A model generated the notes under the pieces. It worked only from the letters and a program-made list of their open reading frames with translations. It did not search any database and had not been told where the DNA came from. A stretch of 64,000 bases of DNA from DASYRM01 sp036004405 (GTDB lineage Bacteria; Acidobacteriota; Vicinamibacteria; Vicinamibacterales; UBA2999): the NCBI GenBank assembly GCA_036004405.1, contig DASYRM010000062.1, positions 31,264-95,263 on the forward strand. The letters run 5' to 3'. Position numbers and translations under genes: made by a program. The stretch's first letter is position 1; every line of letters starts with the position of its first letter. Shown here piece after piece: positions 31,073 to 39,925 of this stretch.

Positions 31073-34000
31073 GCGCTTCGCGAACCTTCCGTCGCAATTC
31101 CCCCGGCGAGTAAGGCTTGCTGATGAAGCGGCTGCCGTTGTCGAGCACGCCGTGGCGGAAGATGGCGTCGTCGGTGTAGCCGGACGCGAAGAGCACCCGG
31201 ATCCCGGGACGCATGGCGGCGACGCGGGTCGCCAGATCGCGGCCGTTCATGCCCGGCATCACGACGTCGGTCACCAGCAGGTCCAGCGGTCCCTGGTGGG
31301 CGGCCTGCACCGCGAGCGCCTCGTCGCCGCTCGCCGCATCGAGAACCGTGTAGCCGGCCGACAACAGGATCCGTTTGGTCAGCGCGCGCAGCGCCGGCTC
31401 GTCTTCGACCAGGAGGATGGTTTCGGTGCCGCTCTGATCGCCGATCTCGAACGAAGGCGGCGCGGTGGGGAGGTCGTCCACCTGCGGCAGGTACACCTTG
31501 AAGGTGGTGCCGCGGCCCAACTCGCTGTAGACGAAGAGGCCGCCTTCGCTCTGCTGGACGATGCCGTAGACCGTGGAGAGCCCGAGCCCGGTGCCCTTGC
31601 CGATTTCCTTGGTGGTGAAGAAGGGTTCGAAGATGCGCTGGCGCGTGGCCTCGTCCATGCCGATGCCGGTGTCGCTCACGGCCAGCATGGCGTAGTGCCC
31701 CGCGCGCGGCGCCAGATGGCTCACGGCGTCGTCGCTGTCCATGTACACGCGGCCCGTCTCGATGCTGAGCGTGCCGCCGTCCGCCATCGCATCCTGCGCG
31801 TTGACGGCCAGGTTCAGGATGACCTGCTCGATCTGACTCGGGTCGGCCTTGATGTGGCCGAGCGTGTCATCGAGCCGGAAGGCCAGCTCGACATGCTCGC
31901 TGATCAGCCGCCGCAGCATGCTCTGCATACCGCGGACGACCGTCGTGAGATTGATGATCGCCGGCTTCAGGATCTGCCGGCGGCTGAGCGCCAGCAGCTG
32001 GCGGGTGAGCGACGCGGCGCGATCGCCGGCCTGCCGGATCTGCAGCAGGTCGTTTCGGAGCGAGGCGTCGCGCGGCAGGTCGAGGGCGGCCAACTCCGCG
32101 GTGCCGTTGATCACGGTGAGCAGGTTGTTGAAGTCGTGGGCGATACCGCCGGCCAGGCGTCCCACGCTTTCCATCTTCTGGGCCTGACGGAACTGCTCTT
32201 CGAGCTGCCGCTGCTCGGTGACGTCGGTCGCCGTGCCCACCACGCGTTCCAGCTCGCCGGCCTCGTTGCGGACGGGGAACGACCGGGAGCGGATCCAGCG
32301 CACGGTGCCGTCCGGCCGCACGATCCGGTAGGTCTCGTCGGTGGCGCCGGTCTCGAGCTGCCGGCGCATCGTTCCGTCGATGCGGGTGCGATCGTCGGGA
32401 TGCACGCTCTCGAGGAAGTGGACGCCGAGATCGTTGAGGGTCCCCAGCGGCCGGCCCCAGATGGTCTCGTACGCCGGGCTGACGAACTCCAGCACACCAT
32501 TCGCGTCCGAGATCCAGAACACCTCGCGAATGTTCTCGACCACCAGCCGGAAGCGCTCCTCGGCCTGGCGGCGCTCGACGTCGCGGCGCAGGACCTCCAG
32601 CGCGAACGAGATGTCGGTGGCCACGTCGTCGAGCAGCCGCACCTCCTGCTCGTCGAAGACGTCGGCCTCTCTGGCGTAGAGGTTGAAGACACCGATCGGC
32701 CGGCCGTCCCGCACCAGCGGCAGCGCGGCCATGGAGCGGCAGTGCCGTCGCAGCGCCTCGTCGCGCCACCCGGCGGCATCGGGGTCGATGGCGATGTTGT
32801 CGCAGAGCGCATGACGTCCGAGGTGCAGCGCGTCGACCGTGAACCGGCAGCCTGCCGGCGGTGCCTCGTGGATGAGCGACTCGATGACGGAGAGCGCCCC
32901 CTCGTCAGCACCCGCGTGGGCGCGGATCTGCAGGCGGCCAGCGTCGTCGAGGATGCCGATCCACGCCATGCCGAACCCGCCGGTGTTGACGGCGATCCGG
33001 CAGGCCGCGCCGAGCGCCGCCTCGGGGTCCTTCTCGCGCACCAGCGATTCGCTGATCCCGCCGAGCATGGCGTACACCCGATTGAGCTGCTGGAAGCGGG
33101 CCTCCGCCAGCCGCCGCTCGGTGACGTCCTGCACGGTGCCGATGGCCTCGAGCAGGCGTCCAGTCGCGTCACGATGAATCGTGCCGCGGGAATGCATCAC
33201 CCGCACGCGGCCGTCGGGCCAGACCACGCGGAAGTCGGCGCGATAGTCGCGCGCGCCCGACTGCAGCGCGCGCGAGAACTCGGTGACGCGGTCGCTGCCC
33301 CGGTCGTCGGGGTGCATCACGTCCACCACGCGCTGGTAGTCGAGCGGGACGTCACGCGGGACCGGCAGCAGCTCGAACATCTGTTCCGACCAGACCAGCG
33401 TGCCGTCCGGCAGATAGCGCCAGCTGCCGATGCCGGCCTCGCGCTGCGCCTCGCGGAATCGCTCTTCGTTCTCGCGCGCCGCGGCGTCGCCGTCCCGCCG
33501 CGCGGTGATGTCCTGCACCACGCCGCGCATCCGCACCGCTGCGGCGCCGTCGAAGTCGAACTCGCCGCGGGCCAGCACCCAGCGCACGGTGCCGTCGGGC
33601 CACACCACGCGGAACTCCCGTTCGAACGGCTCGCGGGCGGCGACGCAGCGCTCGACTTCGGCGTTGACGGCGCCGAGATCATCGCGGTGCACGCGCTCGG
33701 CAAACGACCCGTAGGTGCCGCCGAACGTCCCCGGCGCCATGCCCCAGAGCTCCTCGTGACCGCGTGACCAGGCGATGTGGCCGCTGACCATGTCCCAGTC
33801 GAAGGTGCCCATGCGCGCGGCGTCGAGCGCCAGCCGCAGGCGTTCCTCGCCTTGACGGAGCGTCTCGGTCTGCCGGCGCACTTCGAGCTGCGTCATGACC
33901 TGTCGGCTCAGCGCAACCAGTCCGCGCTCCTGTGCCGCGGTCAGGGTTCGGGGCACGCGGTCTGCCACGGCGAGGACGCCGATGGCGTGCCCTCCGGGCG

Positions 34001-34358
34001 CGAGCAAGGGGGCTCCCGCGTACAACCGCGCCTGCGCGGCGCCGGTCACGAGCGGGTCGTTCCTGCCGCGCGGATCGTCGCGCGCGTCCGCGACGATCAG
34101 CGCATCGGTGCCGCCGATGACGTGGTGGCCGAGCGAGCGGTCGCGCGGAGCCTCGAACGGCTCGACGCCCACCGAGACGGCCATCCGCTGGCGCGCGTCG
34201 TCGACGAACGCGATGAACGCCATCGGCGTCTGGCAGATCGCGTTGGCGAGCTCGACTAGATCGATGAAGGCCGGGGTGGGCGGGGCGTCGGCGAGCGAAT
34301 ACTGACGGAGGGCTGCGAGGCGGCTCCCTTCATCGGCGGCGTGGGGAGGAAGAGCCAT
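31059..34358 (-). CDS. GAF/PAS hybrid sensor histidine kinase with C-terminal receiver
   Basis: Cytosolic hybrid kinase of 1099 residues with no transmembrane segment. Order: GAF (about 20-165, FVDDARQRMAVSVGVE, GAPLLAPGGHAIGVLAV), two PAS domains (ALDAARMGTFDWDMVSG; GSWRYLPDGTLVWSEQM) each followed by a PAC-like segment, a second GAF (about 440-600, AALPLVRDGRPIGVFNLYA), a third PAS (ENIREVFWISDANGVLEFVS), HisKA with phospho-His in AGGIAHDFNNLLTVINGTAE, HATPase (DNxxD-like NLAVNAQDAM, DTGIGMD, GKGTGLGLSTVYGIV) and a receiver with Asp in LVTDVVMPGMNG. The HDFNN variety often signals through its own receiver. No cognate regulator is adjacent. 14-bp 3' overlap with surE. Confidence 0.95.
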   Translation of the reverse strand: MALPPHAADEGSRLAALRQYSLADAPPTPAFIDLVELANAICQTPMAFIAFVDDARQRMAVSVGVEPFEAPRDRSLGHHVIGGTDALIVADARDDPRGRNDPLVTGAAQARLYAGAPLLAPGGHAIGVLAVADRVPRTLTAAQERGLVALSRQVMTQLEVRRQTETLRQGEERLRLALDAARMGTFDWDMVSGHIAWSRGHEELWGMAPGTFGGTYGSFAERVHRDDLGAVNAEVERCVAAREPFEREFRVVWPDGTVRWVLARGEFDFDGAAAVRMRGVVQDITARRDGDAAARENEERFREAQREAGIGSWRYLPDGTLVWSEQMFELLPVPRDVPLDYQRVVDVMHPDDRGSDRVTEFSRALQSGARDYRADFRVVWPDGRVRVMHSRGTIHRDATGRLLEAIGTVQDVTERRLAEARFQQLNRVYAMLGGISESLVREKDPEAALGAACRIAVNTGGFGMAWIGILDDAGRLQIRAHAGADEGALSVIESLIHEAPPAGCRFTVDALHLGRHALCDNIAIDPDAAGWRDEALRRHCRSMAALPLVRDGRPIGVFNLYAREADVFDEQEVRLLDDVATDISFALEVLRRDVERRQAEERFRLVVENIREVFWISDANGVLEFVSPAYETIWGRPLGTLNDLGVHFLESVHPDDRTRIDGTMRRQLETGATDETYRIVRPDGTVRWIRSRSFPVRNEAGELERVVGTATDVTEQRQLEEQFRQAQKMESVGRLAGGIAHDFNNLLTVINGTAELAALDLPRDASLRNDLLQIRQAGDRAASLTRQLLALSRRQILKPAIINLTTVVRGMQSMLRRLISEHVELAFRLDDTLGHIKADPSQIEQVILNLAVNAQDAMADGGTLSIETGRVYMDSDDAVSHLAPRAGHYAMLAVSDTGIGMDEATRQRIFEPFFTTKEIGKGTGLGLSTVYGIVQQSEGGLFVYSELGRGTTFKVYLPQVDDLPTAPPSFEIGDQSGTETILLVEDEPALRALTKRILLSAGYTVLDAASGDEALAVQAAHQGPLDLLVTDVVMPGMNGRDLATRVAAMRPGIRVLFASGYTDDAIFRHGVLDNGSRFISKPYSPGELRRKVREALSSS

Positions 34359-34461
34359 CAGCAGCCAGAAGTTGAAAGCGCGGGTCGGGGTGAGGGGATA
34401 GTCTCGAAACCCTCACACCCTGTCAACGATATGAACGCCGGGGCTGGTATCCTCGTACGCG

Positions 34462-35211
34462 ATGGGCCGCATCTTTCTGCTCTCGCCGGCCAATTGCGGC
34501 GGGCGTCGCGCGAGCCAGGTCGTGTCGGATCGCGCCAACTTTTCGCTGGCGCACCGCCTGCGCTCGCCCGAGGGCGCGCCGCTCGGTGAGGTGTTCGCGT
34601 TCATGAGCGGCCTGTACTTCCGCGGCAAGCTCGCGTACTCGCGTCGCTTCGCCGCTCCTCCCGACCCGGGCGATCCCCTGGTTTCCGGCGGCGTGCTGGT
34701 GATCACACCGAATGCGGGCCTTCGCGGCGCCGACGTGGCGGTGACCCGCGACTCGATTCACGCCTTCGCCGGCGAGCCCATCGATCTGGAGAACGAACGC
34801 TACCTGCGGCCGCTCGAGCAGAGCGCCCGCACCCTGCGCGCGGCGGTGGGTGCCGACTGCGAGGTCGTGCTGCTCGGCAGCGTGGCCTCTGGCAAGTACG
34901 TCGAGGTGCTGCAGCCCGTGTTCGGCGATCGGCTGCTCTTTCCCTCGGCGTTCGTCGGCCGCGGCGACATGAGTCGCGGAGGTCTGATGCTGCGCTGCGC
35001 CGACAGCGGCGACGAGCTCGACTACGTGCCCATCGCCGGCGCGGTCAGGCACGGCCCGCGTCCGCCGAAGCTGGCACCGCTCAGGACCGGGTCCGCACAG
35101 AACGCGGACGGACCCCCGCGCAGTATCTGGCAAACCGGCTTAACGCCGGTTCGCGATTTCGTCACTTCCGGTGTGAGTCCAGGAAATCGAAGATCTGCGA
35201 GGCGTAAGTGA
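34462..35211 (+). CDS. Conserved protein of unknown function
   Basis: Soluble protein of 249 residues without signal peptide or membrane helix. Segments with the look of conserved motifs are MGRIFLLSPANCGGRRA at the start, GEVFAFMSGLYFRGKLAYS, VVLLGSVASGKYVEVLQPVFG, FVGRGDMSRGGLMLRC and AGAVRHGPRPPKL; the GSxASGKYV loop resembles a phosphate-binding turn but is not a Walker motif. I do not recognise a family with known activity. The last 40 or so residues, after RPPKLAPL, are of different composition and cross two hairpin-like repeats, and the 3' end overlaps the convergent esterase-like gene by 50 bp, so the natural C-terminus may lie earlier in related proteins. Confidence 0.72.
   Translation: MGRIFLLSPANCGGRRASQVVSDRANFSLAHRLRSPEGAPLGEVFAFMSGLYFRGKLAYSRRFAAPPDPGDPLVSGGVLVITPNAGLRGADVAVTRDSIHAFAGEPIDLENERYLRPLEQSARTLRAAVGADCEVVLLGSVASGKYVEVLQPVFGDRLLFPSAFVGRGDMSRGGLMLRCADSGDELDYVPIAGAVRHGPRPPKLAPLRTGSAQNADGPPRSIWQTGLTPVRDFVTSGVSPGNRRSARRK
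35133..35151. terminator. Hairpin near convergent 3' ends
   Basis: Perfect 7-bp stem AACCGGC / GCCGGTT with TTAAC loop lies inside the extended C-terminus of the plus-strand gene and just beyond the stop of the minus-strand esterase-like gene. It may terminate the latter. An imperfect GTCCGC / GCGGAC hairpin precedes it at 35091-35109. Confidence 0.4.
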
Positions 35212-35992
35212 GATACGCCTCGAGATGGGTGCCGCCAGGCACGGTGCCGTAGACGGTATCCACACCAGCCGCTTTTGCGGCGTCGGCCATCTTCTTCGAC
35301 GCCTCGATCGGGTTGGTGGTGTCCTGGTCGCCGTGAATCACCATGAGCGCCACTTTGCCCTTGAGCCGATCGAAGGGGTAGGCGTCGAACACGATCGGGC
35401 CGGAGCTGATGACGAGCGCGGCGAAGCGGTCCGGATACTTGGCGCCCAGGTGCAACGCCCCCGAGCCGGACGGGTTCTGGCCGTGGAGATACACGCGTGA
35501 CGTGTCCACGTTGTACTCCTCGGTGACGAGATCGATGACGTTGAGCACGTCCTGCTCGGCGCGCTCGTTCTCGAGCGCCGTCCAGCCGGCGGCGGGCTCG
35601 GCGGCGCCGGGCCTCGCGATGCGATAGCTGCTGCCGTAGTACGGCTGCGGCAGCGGCCGATAGCCCATCGGCGTCACCACCAGGTAGCCGCGCCGCTCGG
35701 CGTTGACCACCAGGTCGTTGTTGCTGCGGTACGAGTTGTTGACGCTCGTGCCCGCGCGCAGCGTCACCAGCAGCGGCAGCTTCGTGCCCGGCGTCCATCG
35801 CGACGGCACGAACAGGCGATAGGGGATCGATTCGTTCGTGCCCGGGAACTCGTAGACGCGATACTGCTCGCCGACGTGACGATAGAGCGGCGCGCGCGGG
35901 TTGGGACGAACCGGCGCCGCGGCCTGACCGGCTCGCGGAGCCGCGGGTGCCAGGGCCGCGAGGAGGAGTGTCAGCGGAACGAGCGCGCGCAT
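35162..35992 (-). CDS. Exported alpha/beta hydrolase, esterase-like, with altered nucleophile site
   Basis: Exported protein of 276 residues, signal peptide about 1-25 (LTLLLAALAPAAPRAGQ). Fold segments: IPYRLFVPSRWTPGTKLPLLVTLRAGT, NVIDLVTEEYNVDTSRVYLHGQN, GALHLGAKYPDRFAALVISSG, KVALMVIHGDQD and GGTHLEAYL. This is the LpqC / acetyl-xylan-type poly-hydroxyalkanoate esterase layout, with Asp224 and His256 in the right places. At the nucleophile elbow, where relatives have GQSMGGYGA, it has GQNPSGSGA, so Asn173 replaces the usual serine; Ser175 or Ser177 might substitute, or the protein may be inactive. A GTAGG lies nine bases before the chosen ATG. Downstream of the MOSC gene by about 20 bp. 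Confidence 0.78.
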   Translation of the reverse strand: MRALVPLTLLLAALAPAAPRAGQAAAPVRPNPRAPLYRHVGEQYRVYEFPGTNESIPYRLFVPSRWTPGTKLPLLVTLRAGTSVNNSYRSNNDLVVNAERRGYLVVTPMGYRPLPQPYYGSSYRIARPGAAEPAAGWTALENERAEQDVLNVIDLVTEEYNVDTSRVYLHGQNPSGSGALHLGAKYPDRFAALVISSGPIVFDAYPFDRLKGKVALMVIHGDQDTTNPIEASKKMADAAKAAGVDTVYGTVPGGTHLEAYLTYASQIFDFLDSHRK

Positions 35993-36012
35993 GGCGCTCA
36001 TCCTACACGCAT

Positions 36013-36675
36013 CTATCGCGTCACGGGCACCGCGGTCTCGGCAAGCAGCTCCACCGCCGCTTTGACGCGGAGCTCGCCGCCCTGGATGACCTCGGCGTTG
36101 AGTGCCAGCCGACCGTCGAAGCGGCGAACGATGTCTTTCAACACGCGGGGATCCTGGGCCAGCGTGTCGGGATCGAACGTCGTCATCACGCAACGCCCTC
36201 GCAGGTCGGCGAGGGCGATGAGCGCGGTCCCCACGCGCAGGACGCGGCCTTCCCAGCCACGCTCCTCCAGTCCGTCCACGCCGCCGACGACCAGGTTGGG
36301 CCGCAGGCGGCGCCCGTCGCGCCCGAATGCCGCAATGGCGCCGTCGGTGGCCACGAGCAGCGGCAGCACGTCGAAGCGGGCCTCGTGCTCGTTGCGCACC
36401 AGCCTGGCGCCGGGGCCGACAATCCCCTCGATGCGCGCCTGCACGTCAGGCGCTGGCCACGGCCGGCCGTCGACGAGCGGCTCGCCGTCGGGACCGAGCG
36501 TAGCGTGCAGGCCCAGCAGGCGAGGGTAGGTGCGTGCGGTCACCAGCCGTCCGCGCCCGTCGTAGACCTGCACCACGCGATCGCCGTGCAGCCCAAGCGG
36601 CCCCAACGTGGCACGGTCGAGCCGTTCGCCCGCCATCGATTTCACCGGATAGCGCCAGATCTCGCTGAGAACCAT
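36013..36675 (-). CDS. MOSC domain-containing protein
   Basis: Cytosolic protein of 220 residues with an N-terminal MOSC beta-barrel extension (SEIWRYPVKSMAGERLDRATL, a typical YcbX/mARC start) and a MOSC domain with the invariant Cys in RGRCVMTTFDPDT. MOSC proteins bind the molybdenum cofactor and reduce N-hydroxylated bases or transfer sulfur. It lacks the C-terminal ferredoxin domain of YcbX. It is first in a two-gene run with the exported esterase-like gene (21 bp gap), which probably reflects position only. A molybdate uptake operon sits about 4 kb to the right. Confidence 0.88.
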   Translation of the reverse strand: MVLSEIWRYPVKSMAGERLDRATLGPLGLHGDRVVQVYDGRGRLVTARTYPRLLGLHATLGPDGEPLVDGRPWPAPDVQARIEGIVGPGARLVRNEHEARFDVLPLLVATDGAIAAFGRDGRRLRPNLVVGGVDGLEERGWEGRVLRVGTALIALADLRGRCVMTTFDPDTLAQDPRVLKDIVRRFDGRLALNAEVIQGGELRVKAAVELLAETAVPVTR

Positions 36676-36734
36676 GCACCCGGCACGTTGGATGCCGGGA
36701 GAGCGTTCCAGGTTTCAGCAGCACAATCGACTGG

Positions 36735-37247
36735 TCAGTGCGTGGCCGTCTTGTTCAGCTCACGCTGCTGATCCTGCGCGTGGGTCAGGTGCGCCTGCAC
36801 AGTGGAGCTCGCCTTCATCGCCCACGCCTTCACGTCCGGATCGCTGCCCGACTCAGCTTCGGTCTTGACCTCGGCGAGCGCCGCGCGGTGCCCGTCGACC
36901 ATCGCATCGATGTAGGCGCGATCGAACGCCGCTCCGCTCAGTTTCGCGAGCTTGTCCTTCAGTGCAACGGCGTCAGCCGGCAGCGCCGTCGGCCACGTCA
37001 GATGCTTGCGATCCGCGACGGCTTTCAGCTCGTCGCCGGCTTTCTTGTGGTCGTCGATCATCCGCTGTGCGAACGCCTTGACCTCGCGGCTCGACGCCTT
37101 GCTCTTGGCGAACGTGCCGAGCTCGACCTCCGCCATCCCGACGCCGGCGAGCTTGGTGACGAACGCCTGATCGCCGCTCTGCGCGCGCGGGCTTGCGACG
37201 GCCGCGGTGACGAGCGCGATCCCCATGATGAGTGCCTTGAATCTCAT
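36735..37247 (-). CDS. Exported DUF4142 domain protein
   Basis: Exported protein of 170 residues: signal peptide about 1-22 (LIMGIALVTAAVASPRAQ) followed by the four-helix DUF4142 (ferritin-like) domain with FVTKLAGVGMAEVELGTFAKSK, KAFAQRMIDDHKKAGDELKAVA and YIDAMVDGHRAALAEVKTE. The His/Asp residues of the MIDDHKK and MVDGH motifs suggest metal or small-ligand binding, but the function is unknown; such proteins are common in the periplasm of soil bacteria and rise under stress. An AGGGGG ribosome-binding site lies about nine bases before the ATG within a small CCCCT / AGGGG inverted repeat. Confidence 0.9.
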   Translation of the reverse strand: MRFKALIMGIALVTAAVASPRAQSGDQAFVTKLAGVGMAEVELGTFAKSKASSREVKAFAQRMIDDHKKAGDELKAVADRKHLTWPTALPADAVALKDKLAKLSGAAFDRAYIDAMVDGHRAALAEVKTEAESGSDPDVKAWAMKASSTVQAHLTHAQDQQRELNKTATH

Positions 37248-37369
37248 GGTTGACAACCCCCTGTCCCTTGAGGGGCAAGGTGCGTACCGGCGTGGTGAAG
37301 CTCGGCCCCGCTCGCGGCTCATCCGGTGTGGCATGATGGAGCATTCTGTTCTCCGGGCCGCTCCTTTCC

Positions 37370-38521
37370 GTGTTCCTGATCGTGGTGGTGGACGTGCTGG
37401 GTCTCACCCTCATGATTCCGCTGCTCCCGTTCTACGCCGAACGCATGGGGGCCAGCCCAGCGCAGGTCGGCTGGCTGATCGGCATCTACGCGGCGTGCCA
37501 GCTCGTCTCGGGGCCGCTGCTCGGCCGTCTCTCGGACCGCACCGGGCGCAAGCCGCTGCTCATCGTCAGTCAGCTCGGCACCTTCGTCGGGTTCATCGTG
37601 ACGGCGTTCGCCCCCAACCTCTGGGTGCTGTTCATCGCGCGCGCCATCGACGGCATGACGGCCGGCAACCTGTCGCTGGCGCAGGCCTACATCTCCGACG
37701 TCACCAGGCCGGAAGAGCGGGCGCGCGCGTTCGGCCTCATCGGCATCGCGTTCGGGTTTGGCTTCCTGGTCGGACCGGCAGTGTCGGGGGCGCTGGCGGG
37801 ATTCGACTACCGGCTGCCGGTGTTTACGGCCGCTGGCCTCTCGGCCTTGAGCGTGATGACGACCTGGCTGCTGTTGCCGTCTGTCCGCCCCGGAGGCATG
37901 GGAGGCGTGGCGCCGTCGCGGCGGCTCACGCTCTTCGAATGGCGCGCCTACGCGGTGTACTTCAATGAACCGCGGTTGTCATCGAAGCTGTGGCAGTTTC
38001 TGTTGTTCTCGCTCGGCTTTTCGATGTTCATCGCCGGCATGCCGCTCTTCGTCGAGAGACGTCTGACCTGGGACGGGCACCCGTTCGGGCCCGAACAGGT
38101 GGGTTACGTGTGGGCGCTTGCAGGCCTCTTCGGTCTCATCTGGCAGGGGCCGGCGCTGGGGCGGCTGGTGAAGGCGTTCGGCGAGCTGCGCCTCAATCGT
38201 GCCGGCTTCATCGGCTACGTGGGCGGCTACACGATACTGGCGTTCTGTTCGTCGATCCCGTGGCTCGTGCTCGCCACGGCCGTGATGTCGATGGGGTCGC
38301 TGGTGCGGCCGACGCTCACGAGCCTCATCACCCACGCCGCGCCGCGCGAAGAGCAGGGCGTCGTCCTCGGCCTGATGCAGTCGCTGAACTCCGGCGCGCT
38401 CATCGTCGGTCCGCTCATTGCCGGCTATTTGATCGAGCACGGCCTGCTCACCACGTGGGGCCTGGCCGCCGCCGCTACCGCGGTGATGGGCCTGGTGCTG
38501 GCGTCGCAAGGCGCGCCGTAA
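37370..38521 (+). CDS. MFS transporter (TetA/Bcr-like)
   Basis: Membrane transporter of 383 residues with twelve predicted helices. The first helix VVVDVLGLTLMIPLLPFYAE, motif A GRLSDRTGRKPLL between helices 2 and 3, and motif C-like GFGFGFLVGPAVSGALAG in helix 5 mark it as a drug:H+ antiporter-type MFS protein of the TetA group; the substrate is unknown. The start is uncertain: the assigned GTG opens directly in helix 1, an in-frame TGA is at 37334-37336, and the ATGs at 37333 and 37336 are in other frames. A small indel just upstream would restore an ATG. Its 3' end overlaps the convergent AI-2E-family gene by 47 bp. Confidence 0.88.
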   Translation: MFLIVVVDVLGLTLMIPLLPFYAERMGASPAQVGWLIGIYAACQLVSGPLLGRLSDRTGRKPLLIVSQLGTFVGFIVTAFAPNLWVLFIARAIDGMTAGNLSLAQAYISDVTRPEERARAFGLIGIAFGFGFLVGPAVSGALAGFDYRLPVFTAAGLSALSVMTTWLLLPSVRPGGMGGVAPSRRLTLFEWRAYAVYFNEPRLSSKLWQFLLFSLGFSMFIAGMPLFVERRLTWDGHPFGPEQVGYVWALAGLFGLIWQGPALGRLVKAFGELRLNRAGFIGYVGGYTILAFCSSIPWLVLATAVMSMGSLVRPTLTSLITHAAPREEQGVVLGLMQSLNSGALIVGPLIAGYLIEHGLLTTWGLAAAATAVMGLVLASQGAP

Positions 38522-39629
38522 GCGCCGCCTCCCCCTCGGGTTCCTCGTTGGTGCCGAGCAGATCCGCCACGGCCCGCAAGCCTTCCACGTGATCGCAGAC
38601 GGCCTTGAACACCATCAGCATCGGCACCGCCAGCAGCATGCCCGGTGCGCCCCACGCCCAGCTCCAGAAGGCGATCGCTGTGAAGATGGCCACGTGATTC
38701 AGCGATCCGGCCTTGCTGAGGAGGTGGGGTGTCAGCACCATGCCTTCGATCGACGTGATCGTCAAAGTCACGCCGCCGACGAGGACGGCGTCTGCAATCG
38801 TCCCGAACTGCAGCAGCCCCACGGCCGAGAGGACGGCGGTCACGACGAGCGGTCCGAAATAGGGCACCACGTTCATCACGCCGGCAAACAGCCCCCACAC
38901 CGCCGGCTGCCGCACGTGGATGCCCCACAGCACCAATCCGGTGGCGACGCCGACGAAGACCGAGCTGGCCACCGTGACGAGCACGAACCGCTCGACCTGG
39001 CGTTCGATGTCGTTGAGGATCGTCACAGTGACCCGCTGACCGCCCCGCGTCTGCACGTGCCTCACGAACTTGCGCTTGAACGAATCGCCCTCGCTGAGGA
39101 GAAAGATGGTGAGGAAGAAGACCGTCAGCGCCTGACCGGCAAAGGCGAGCGCCCCGGCGCCGCCGCTCCACAACCAGTCCGAGGTGCGTGTGGGCTGCCG
39201 CACTTCGACCGGGGTCACGCCCGGTGTGCGCGGCGGCGGCGATGCCGCTTCCGCGGCGGCCGCATCGATCGCCTTGGCCGCTTCCCGGACGCGCTGCAGC
39301 GTGGACTTGTCGCCGTCGCCACCGCGCCGCAGCTCGCGCCGCAGCTCCGCGACGCCCTTTGGGATCTCGTCCACGACCTGGTCGATCTGGGGCCACAACA
39401 CCCATCCGCCGAAGCCGATGCCGCCTACGAAGGCGAGCATCACGGCGAGCGCGGCCGGCGTGCGGGGGATCCGCCACCGCACCAGCCGGTGCACCAGCGG
39501 ATCGAGCGCGTAGAAGAGCAGCAGCGAGACGACGAGCGGGATCAGCACCGACGCCGTAAACTGCAGTGCGAACACCGCAGCACAGACGGCGACGATGCCG
39601 ATCCCGACCGTCACCGGACGCTGCGGCAT
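38475..39629 (-). CDS. AI-2E family (PerM/YdiK-like) transporter
   Basis: Inner-membrane protein of 384 residues of the AI-2 exporter / PerM superfamily, whose members move small molecules such as autoinducer or Na+/H+. Helices: IGIVAVCAAVFALQFTASVLIPLVVSLLLFYALDPLV, LAFAGQALTVFFLTIFLLSEGD, and the C-terminal group VGVATGLVLWGI, MNVVPYFGPLV, GMVLTPHLLSKAGSLNHVAI, PGMLLAVPMLMVFKAVCDH. The NVVPYFGP and LLS-P motifs are characteristic. An inserted Pro/Ala-rich loop lies around residues 130-150. The ATG overlaps the TGA of the preceding 49-residue membrane protein (TGATG). Substrate unknown. Confidence 0.9.
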   Translation of the reverse strand: MPQRPVTVGIGIVAVCAAVFALQFTASVLIPLVVSLLLFYALDPLVHRLVRWRIPRTPAALAVMLAFVGGIGFGGWVLWPQIDQVVDEIPKGVAELRRELRRGGDGDKSTLQRVREAAKAIDAAAAEAASPPPRTPGVTPVEVRQPTRTSDWLWSGGAGALAFAGQALTVFFLTIFLLSEGDSFKRKFVRHVQTRGGQRVTVTILNDIERQVERFVLVTVASSVFVGVATGLVLWGIHVRQPAVWGLFAGVMNVVPYFGPLVVTAVLSAVGLLQFGTIADAVLVGGVTLTITSIEGMVLTPHLLSKAGSLNHVAIFTAIAFWSWAWGAPGMLLAVPMLMVFKAVCDHVEGLRAVADLLGTNEEPEGEAALTARLATPAPGPSPR

Positions 39630-39778
39630 CAGACCACGCGCCGGCCCTGGATCACCCGGATGATCAGCACGACCAGCGCCACCACGAGCAGCACGTGAAT
39701 CAGGCCGCCGATGGTGTACGACGAGACCATGCCAAGCAGCCACAGCAGCACGAGCAGCACGATAAGCGTTTCGAGCAT
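39629..39778 (-). CDS. Small Lmo0937-like membrane protein
   Basis: A 49-residue protein, nearly all hydrophobic: MLETLIVLLVLLWLLGM, a short SSYTIGGLIHVLLVVALVV segment and a basic end. The two-helix hairpin with the central GGLIH motif matches the Lmo0937 family of tiny membrane proteins, which have no established function. An excellent ribosome-binding site AGGAGG lies four bases before the ATG, and its TGA overlaps the start of the AI-2E-family transporter by one base, so the pair is translationally linked. It is too short to appear in most gene calls. Confidence 0.85.
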   Translation of the reverse strand: MLETLIVLLVLLWLLGMVSSYTIGGLIHVLLVVALVVLIIRVIQGRRVV

Positions 39779-39925
39779 CACTCCTCCTAATCTCGCAATC
39801 CGTTACGGGAGGCGCCACTGCACGGGGAGTGCCAAGCACGAGGAACAGCGATCTGGCCGTGAAATCAGGGTAATCGGTGCCGGTCGCGTACGGCCGCGCT
39901 GGAAGGTTCTACAGGAGCTTCTGCC

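Noticed and set aside
31152..33767. Long plus-strand open frame opposite the PAS/GAF kinase
   Set aside because: All PAS, GAF, HisKA and receiver motifs are on the minus strand; the plus frame has none.
37207..37968. Open frame crossing the MFS start with an ATG at 37333 as a separate gene
   Set aside because: It has no domain, and the MFS protein overlies it in another frame with clear helices and motif A.
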